Shown here: positions 6,412 through 11,112 of the stretch, piece by piece
How positions within the stretch are numbered: the first letter of the stretch is position 1
Layout: each line of letters begins with the position of its first letter
DNA from: Gemmatimonas phototrophica
GTDB lineage: Bacteria > Gemmatimonadota > Gemmatimonadetes > Longimicrobiales > Gaopeijiaceae
Length of the DNA stretch: 11,112 nt
NCBI GenBank assembly: GCA_945876015.1
Contig: CAMCNM010000037.1
Location: 1 to 11,112, forward strand
Direction of reading: 5' to 3'
Program-made: the position numbers and the translations under genes
The notes under the pieces: generated by a model
What the model saw: only the letters and a program-made list of their open reading frames with translations
Databases searched by the model: none
Told to the model about the DNA's origin: nothing

Positions 6412-6987
6412 GTGAACCGAAGCGACGCCGGGGAGCCCGCCAGCCACCGCGATAGTCCCACCGCTGAGCCGGCGCTGCTCCGGAGAGCCCGGGAAGTGGA
6501 CCCCGAGGCGCTGAACGAGCTGGTCACGCTTCATCAGGCCAGCGCGTACCGGGTGGCTCTGGGGATTCTGGGGAGCGAGGCGGACGCACAGGATGCAACC
6601 CAGGACGGGATGCTCCGGGCGCTCCGGGGATTGGCCGGATTTCGGGGCGACGCGTCGTTCCGCACCTGGCTCCTGGCGATCGTGGCGAACGAGGCCAGGA
6701 GCCTGATCCGACGCAGCGCGCGGCGGCGCGAGGCGCCCCTCGACGAGGACGTGGCCGGCGAGGCGCCGGGGAGAGGGGTCGCGGAAGGGGTCGTGCTCCA
6801 GGCGGAGGAGGCGCGGGTGCGGGCGATGCTGGCGCGCTTGCCGGAGAAGCAGAGGCTGGCGGTGCAGCTGAGGGTGGACGAGGGTCTGAGCTTTCGGGAA
6901 GTGGGTGAAGTGATCGGCTCGACGGAAGGTGCGGCGAGGGTGAATTACCACCACGGCATCCGACGTCTCAGGGAGTGGCTCGAATGA
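6412..6987 (+). CDS. ECF-family RNA polymerase sigma factor (sigma-70 family)
   Basis: This 191-residue protein is an extracytoplasmic-function sigma factor, which directs RNA polymerase to a stress regulon. Region sigma2 (about 33-103) contains LHQASAYRVALGILGSEADAQD, then GFRGDASFRTWLLAIVANEA. An acidic/Gly linker follows, then sigma4 (about 140-191) with LPEKQRLAVQLRV, LSFREVGEVIG and a C-terminal helix ending RRLREWL. No anti-sigma or extra C-terminal domain is fused. The GTG start has no visible Shine-Dalgarno sequence, and about 20 unconserved residues precede the domain. The TGA overlaps the ATG of the next gene by four bases; that gene encodes its likely anti-sigma factor. The inducing signal is unknown. 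Confidence 0.92.
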   Translation: MNRSDAGEPASHRDSPTAEPALLRRAREVDPEALNELVTLHQASAYRVALGILGSEADAQDATQDGMLRALRGLAGFRGDASFRTWLLAIVANEARSLIRRSARRREAPLDEDVAGEAPGRGVAEGVVLQAEEARVRAMLARLPEKQRLAVQLRVDEGLSFREVGEVIGSTEGAARVNYHHGIRRLREWLE

Positions 6988-7469
6988 ACACGATGACCTG
7001 CGAAGAGTTGGCCGACCGGCTGCCCGACTGGGCGGCGGGACGTCTCGCCGGGCCCGAGGCCGAGGCGACCGCGGCGCACGTCCATGGCTGCGCGGACTGC
7101 GCGGCTCAGGCGGCGCTGCTCCGCGCGCTGGTCGCGTCACGTCCGACGGCTCCGGCCGGCATGAGCGAGCGCATCGCCGTCGCGCTGAGGGAGCCGAGCC
7201 GAAGCGCGCCCCCGGCGATCACGGGCTGGCGTCGGCCCCAGTGGGTGGTTTCGGCCGCGGCGGTTCTGGTGCTCGCCTTGGGAACCGTGGTCTTTCGGCA
7301 GACGGCGGAGCCGACGGACGTCACGGCGGTGTCGAGCGCGCTGGGCGACGTGGTCGAAGAGGAGCCGGTGGCCTGGACCCTGGACGACGGTGCCGTGGCG
7401 GGAGCCCCTGTCCTGGACGACCTGTCGGAAGAGGCCCTGGCCACACTGATCGAGGAGCTGGGAGCATGA
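6984..7469 (+). CDS. Zinc-finger membrane anti-sigma factor
   Basis: The 161-residue product has the build of a ZAS-type anti-sigma factor. An N-terminal zinc-binding helix bundle has C6 and H32-x3-C36-x2-C39 (AAHVHGCADCAAQ). A linker follows, then one membrane segment at about 87-105 (WVVSAAAVLVLALGTVVF), and an acidic periplasmic tail of about 55 residues ending DDLSEEALATLIEELGA. Such proteins hold their partner sigma factor at the inner membrane until a signal triggers release or cleavage. The ATG at 6984 overlaps the sigma stop, and its own stop overlaps the ATG of the next gene, so all three genes are coupled. A GTG at 6975 would add three residues. Partnership with the upstream sigma factor is inferred from position and family habit. 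Confidence 0.85.
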   Translation: MNTMTCEELADRLPDWAAGRLAGPEAEATAAHVHGCADCAAQAALLRALVASRPTAPAGMSERIAVALREPSRSAPPAITGWRRPQWVVSAAAVLVLALGTVVFRQTAEPTDVTAVSSALGDVVEEEPVAWTLDDGAVAGAPVLDDLSEEALATLIEELGA

Positions 7470-7996
7470 CGACGCGCGGGTGGAATTCGCGATTGGGGTG
7501 GGCCGCCCTGGCCGCCCTGGTGCTGGCTCCGGTCGGTGGGCAGGCCCAGGTGCGTCCGCGCGCTCCCGCGGAGCGGGGTGCGATGGAGCAGCGCGTGCGT
7601 GCCCGCTTCGGAGAGATGGTGCGCGCCGAGCTCGAGCTCACCGCGGACCAGCTGCAGAAGGTCGAGCAGGTGGTGCGCTCGTTCGAGGAGCAGCGCCGCG
7701 GTCTCACCGAGCGTGAGACAGGCCTGCGCGGCCGTATGGGCGCGGCCCAACGCACGGACGACGAGGCCCAGGAGATCCTCCGCGAAATGGTCGCGGTGCG
7801 CGAAGAGGAGACTCGCCTCTTTCGCGGCGAGATGGACGAGCTCAGAAAGACGCTCGGCCCGGCGCGGGCGCTCCGCTTCTACGAGCTCCGGGCTCAGCTG
7901 ATGGATCGGGTCCAGCGACTCCGGCAGCCCGGGGCGAATCGCCCCGGTCCCAACGGACCGCTCGGCCCGCAGGCGGGCCCTCCTGCCGGGCGGTAG
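7466..7996 (+). CDS. Spy/CpxP-like periplasmic protein
   Basis: The 176-residue product begins with a signal peptide (LGWAALAALVLAPVGGQA, likely cut after A27). A charged, alpha-helical, coiled-coil-like body runs from about 40 to 150, and a Gly/Pro/Asn-rich tail follows. An LTADQ motif at 58-62 matches the LTxxQ motif of Spy/CpxP-type periplasmic chaperones and metal-stress sensors. The remainder (QKVEQVVRSFEEQRRGL, ILREMVAVREEETRLFR) has their helical character. It is the third gene of the sigma/anti-sigma operon, with an ATGA overlap, so it is probably either a sensor modulating the anti-sigma factor or a chaperone target of the regulon. No metal-ligand cluster is evident. The family call rests on architecture and one motif. 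Confidence 0.65.
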   Translation: MTTRGWNSRLGWAALAALVLAPVGGQAQVRPRAPAERGAMEQRVRARFGEMVRAELELTADQLQKVEQVVRSFEEQRRGLTERETGLRGRMGAAQRTDDEAQEILREMVAVREEETRLFRGEMDELRKTLGPARALRFYELRAQLMDRVQRLRQPGANRPGPNGPLGPQAGPPAGR

Positions 7997-8014
7997 GGTA
8001 CCAGCCCCAGGCCG

Positions 8015-8044
8015 TTGACGGCGGGCGCCGCTTTCGGGTAGCGT
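8015..8044 (+). promoter_or_regulatory. Promoter of the moaDEA operon
   Basis: TTGACG (8015-8020), an 18-base spacer and TAGCGT (8039-8044) lie just upstream of moaD, with transcription starting near 8051 and a leader of about 22 bases. GGAG at 8063-8066 is the ribosome binding site. The leader is too short for a molybdenum cofactor riboswitch. Confidence 0.5.
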
Positions 8045-8072
8045 CCACCACACGTCTTCGTCGGAGCGGTCC

Positions 8073-8318
8073 ATGCAGGTTCGTACGCTCTTCTTCGCCG
8101 CCTATCGGGACGCGCTGGGCACGGCCACGCTCGAGGTGGACCTGCCAGAAGGCTCCTCGGTGGGCGAGCTCGTCACCCGGCTGCGCTCGCGAGGGTCTCC
8201 GTTCGATCGCCTCCCCGAATCTCCAGCCGTGGCAGTGAATCGCTCCGTGGTGCGGGGAGACGCACGGCTTTCGCACGGAGACGAGATCGCCTTCCTTCCC
8301 CCGGTGGCGGGCGGATGA
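8073..8318 (+). CDS. moaD: Molybdopterin synthase small subunit, sulfur carrier MoaD
   Basis: MoaD is a ubiquitin-fold sulfur carrier. Its C-terminal thiocarboxylate gives sulfur to cyclic pyranopterin monophosphate to build molybdopterin. The 81-residue protein shows VRTLFFAAYRDALG, VDLPEGSSVGELVTRL, AVNRSVV, LSHGDEIAFLPPVAGG, and the obligatory terminal Gly-Gly (80-81). Length is exactly that of the family. The start is supported by GGAG at 8063-8066. It overlaps moaE by ATGA, so the two subunits of the synthase are translated together in matched amounts. ThiS is similar in fold, but the moaE and moaA neighbours settle the role. Confidence 0.95.
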   Translation: MQVRTLFFAAYRDALGTATLEVDLPEGSSVGELVTRLRSRGSPFDRLPESPAVAVNRSVVRGDARLSHGDEIAFLPPVAGG

Positions 8319-8800
8319 GCCGCGGTGCGGGGCCCGGTCCGGCACGATCGCGCGTCGCCATCGTGCGCGGCTCGATCGATCCCGGCGAGGTCCTGGCCCT
8401 GGTCGGCGGAGCCGGTGACGGCGCAGTCCTCCTCTTCCTCGGCACCGTGCGCGATCACGCGGATGGGCGCCGCGTGGACGGCCTGCGGTACGAGGCCTAT
8501 CAGGAGATGGCAGAAGGCGTGCTCGGCACGATCGCCGACGAAGCCGCCGGGCAGATCGGATCCGACCGTATCGCGGTCGTGCATCGGATCGGCGACCTCG
8601 CGATCGGCGAGGTGAGCGTGGCGATCGCCGTGTCGAGCCCGCACCGCGCCGAGGCGTATCAGGCTTCCCGGTACGTGATCGAGGAGATCAAGAAGCGCCT
8701 CCCGGTGTGGAAGCTCGAGCAGTACGTGGACGGGGAAGCCGCATGGGTGGCCGGGCGCAAGCTCGAGGCGATCGCCGAGCCGAAGGAGATGGCGAGATGA
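8315..8800 (+). CDS. moaE: Molybdopterin synthase catalytic subunit MoaE
   Basis: MoaE forms a heterotetramer with MoaD and inserts two sulfurs into cyclic pyranopterin monophosphate. The 161-residue product contains GAVLLFLGTVRDHADGRRV, LRYEAYQEMAEG, VVHRIGDLAIGEVSVAIAV, SSPHRAEAYQASRYVIEEI, and KKRLPVWKLEQYVDG. K126 and K133 align with the E. coli active-site lysines K119 and K126. About 12 residues precede the domain. ATG 8315 overlaps the moaD stop and the gene's TGA overlaps the moaA start, so the three genes form a tightly coupled operon. It is complete and unremarkable, with all key residues kept. Confidence 0.96.
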   Translation: MSRGAGPGPARSRVAIVRGSIDPGEVLALVGGAGDGAVLLFLGTVRDHADGRRVDGLRYEAYQEMAEGVLGTIADEAAGQIGSDRIAVVHRIGDLAIGEVSVAIAVSSPHRAEAYQASRYVIEEIKKRLPVWKLEQYVDGEAAWVAGRKLEAIAEPKEMAR

Positions 8801-9777
8801 TCGACGGGTTCGGGCGCCGCATCGAGTACCTCCGGGTCTCGGTCACCGACAAGTGCAACCTTCGGTGCGTGTACTGCATGCCGGAGCAGGGCCTCGAGTG
8901 GCTGCGCAAGGACGAGCTGCTCAGCTACGAGGAGATCGTCCGAATCATCGCCACGATGGCGCCGCTGGGCCTCCGCCGCGTGCGCATCACGGGAGGCGAG
9001 CCGCTGGTGCGGCGCGACCTGCCCGATCTGGCGCGCATGATCACCGCCGTGCCCGGCATCGACGACCTCTCGCTGTCCACCAACGCGGTGCTGCTCGACG
9101 AGCATGCCGACGCGCTCCGCGCGGCCGGCGTGCGGCGCGTCAACATCTCCCTCGACTCGCTCCGCCCCGATCGCATCGACGCGATCTCGCGCAGGCCGGG
9201 CTCGGCCCCACGGATCATGGCGGGGCTCGACGCGGCGGAGCGGGTGGGATTCGACCCGATCAAAGTGAACGTCGTCCTGATGCGTGGATCCAACGACGAC
9301 GAGATCGCCGATTTCGCCGAGCTTACGCGCGAGCGACCCTGGCACGTCCGCTTCATCGAGCTGATGCCCACGGGATCCAATCTCGATCTCTCGCGGGACG
9401 CGTTCATCTCGTGCACGGAAGCCCTCGGCCGTCTGCGCGCGATCGGAGAGATCGAGCCCGCGGCCGGCCCGGGCGGCAACGGCCCCGCCACGTACTACCG
9501 CTTCCCGGGTGCTCCCGGGACGGTCGGTGTGATCACGCCGATGAGCCACAACTACTGTGAGCGCTGCAATCGTATGCGGCTCACCGCCAGCGGCCAGCTG
9601 CGGCCGTGCCTCTTCGGGCACATAGAGACCAACCTGCGCGATCCGCTGCGTCGTGGTGAGGACCTCGTGCCGCTCATCGCGGAGACGCTCCGCATCAAGC
9701 CCGAGCGCCATTGGCTGGTGCAGGGCAGCGACGTCGGATCGGGTGGTCTGGTCGCGCTCTCGCAGACGGGAGGCTAA
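8797..9777 (+). CDS. moaA: GTP 3',8-cyclase MoaA (radical SAM)
   Basis: MoaA, a radical SAM enzyme with two 4Fe-4S clusters, converts GTP to 3',8-cyclo-7,8-dihydro-GTP, the first step of molybdenum cofactor synthesis. The 326-residue protein has the N-terminal cluster CNLRCVYC (C20, C24, C27), RITGGEPLVRRDL, LSTNAVLL, VNISLDSLRPD, and FIELMPTG. The C-terminal substrate cluster is C254-x2-C257-x13-C271. The protein ends in Gly-Gly, as MoaA does. I start at ATG 8797, which overlaps the moaE stop; the frame stays open further upstream inside moaE, but the family begins here (IDGFGRRIEYLRVSVTDKC). Its partner MoaC is not encoded in the window. Confidence 0.97.
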   Translation: MIDGFGRRIEYLRVSVTDKCNLRCVYCMPEQGLEWLRKDELLSYEEIVRIIATMAPLGLRRVRITGGEPLVRRDLPDLARMITAVPGIDDLSLSTNAVLLDEHADALRAAGVRRVNISLDSLRPDRIDAISRRPGSAPRIMAGLDAAERVGFDPIKVNVVLMRGSNDDEIADFAELTRERPWHVRFIELMPTGSNLDLSRDAFISCTEALGRLRAIGEIEPAAGPGGNGPATYYRFPGAPGTVGVITPMSHNYCERCNRMRLTASGQLRPCLFGHIETNLRDPLRRGEDLVPLIAETLRIKPERHWLVQGSDVGSGGLVALSQTGG

Positions 9778-9807
9778 TCCCCCACTTTCCGAGGGCGGAG
9801 AGTGCCC

Positions 9808-9826
9808 GCGCGGAGCGAGTCCGCGC
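9808..9826 (+). terminator. Hairpin after moaA, doubtful terminator
   Basis: GCGCGGA (9808-9814) pairs with TCCGCGC (9820-9826) around a five-base loop, 30 bases after the moaA stop and just before the mdh promoter. No T tract follows, so it may instead stabilise the 3' end of the message or be chance. Confidence 0.25.
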
Positions 9827-9840
9827 CGCGCGCAGCCGCG

Positions 9841-11112
<1,272 letters not shown>

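Noticed and set aside
5908..7140. Minus-strand open frame of 410 codons across hup and the sigma gene
   Set aside because: It lies opposite hup and the sigma gene, both clearly recognisable, and its translation is low-complexity Arg/Pro-rich with no domain.

Overview
The window is GC-rich chromosomal DNA from a bacterium. It holds densely packed housekeeping genes, many of them joined by 4-base ATGA, GTGA or TTGA overlaps. I see no insertion sequences, phage genes, CRISPR arrays, tRNAs or rRNAs. Gene order (pgk-tpiA-secG, E2-lipB, rnhA/carA divergent, hup, an ECF sigma operon, moaDEA, mdh-FKBP lipoprotein), strong high-GC codon bias and protein style suggest a didermic phylum such as Gemmatimonadota. 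That placement is an inference from general resemblance, not from a marker gene.

Layout, left to right. Positions 1-930 carry the 3' end of pgk and all of tpiA, two consecutive glycolytic steps. secG follows (protein export). Then come a 2-oxo acid dehydrogenase E2 subunit, which carries lipoyl groups, and lipB, which supplies octanoyl groups to such subunits. A gap of about 520 bases (3559-4082) has no credible gene. It contains a run of strong hairpins ending in a bidirectional terminator. rnhA (minus) and carA (plus) diverge from 4656-4769. carA seems to start at a CTG codon, placed by a Shine-Dalgarno sequence and by a good promoter lying inside the apparent upstream extension of the frame. 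hup (HU-type nucleoid protein) is a single gene with its own promoter. Next is a three-gene operon of ECF sigma factor, zinc-finger membrane anti-sigma factor and a Spy/CpxP-like periplasmic protein, which looks like an envelope-stress circuit. moaD-moaE-moaA form a molybdenum cofactor operon without moaC in view. The window ends with mdh (LDH-like malate dehydrogenase), translationally coupled to a truncated lipoprotein that looks like an FKBP-type prolyl isomerase.

The points most worth a second look are an RNase HI homologue lacking two of the four catalytic carboxylates, the CTG start of carA, the structured gene-free segment at 3847-4060, and the sigma/anti-sigma/Spy-like triad. Four promoters share a TTGAC/TTGGAC - 17 or 18 bases - TAnnnT layout, suggesting a common housekeeping sigma consensus in this organism.
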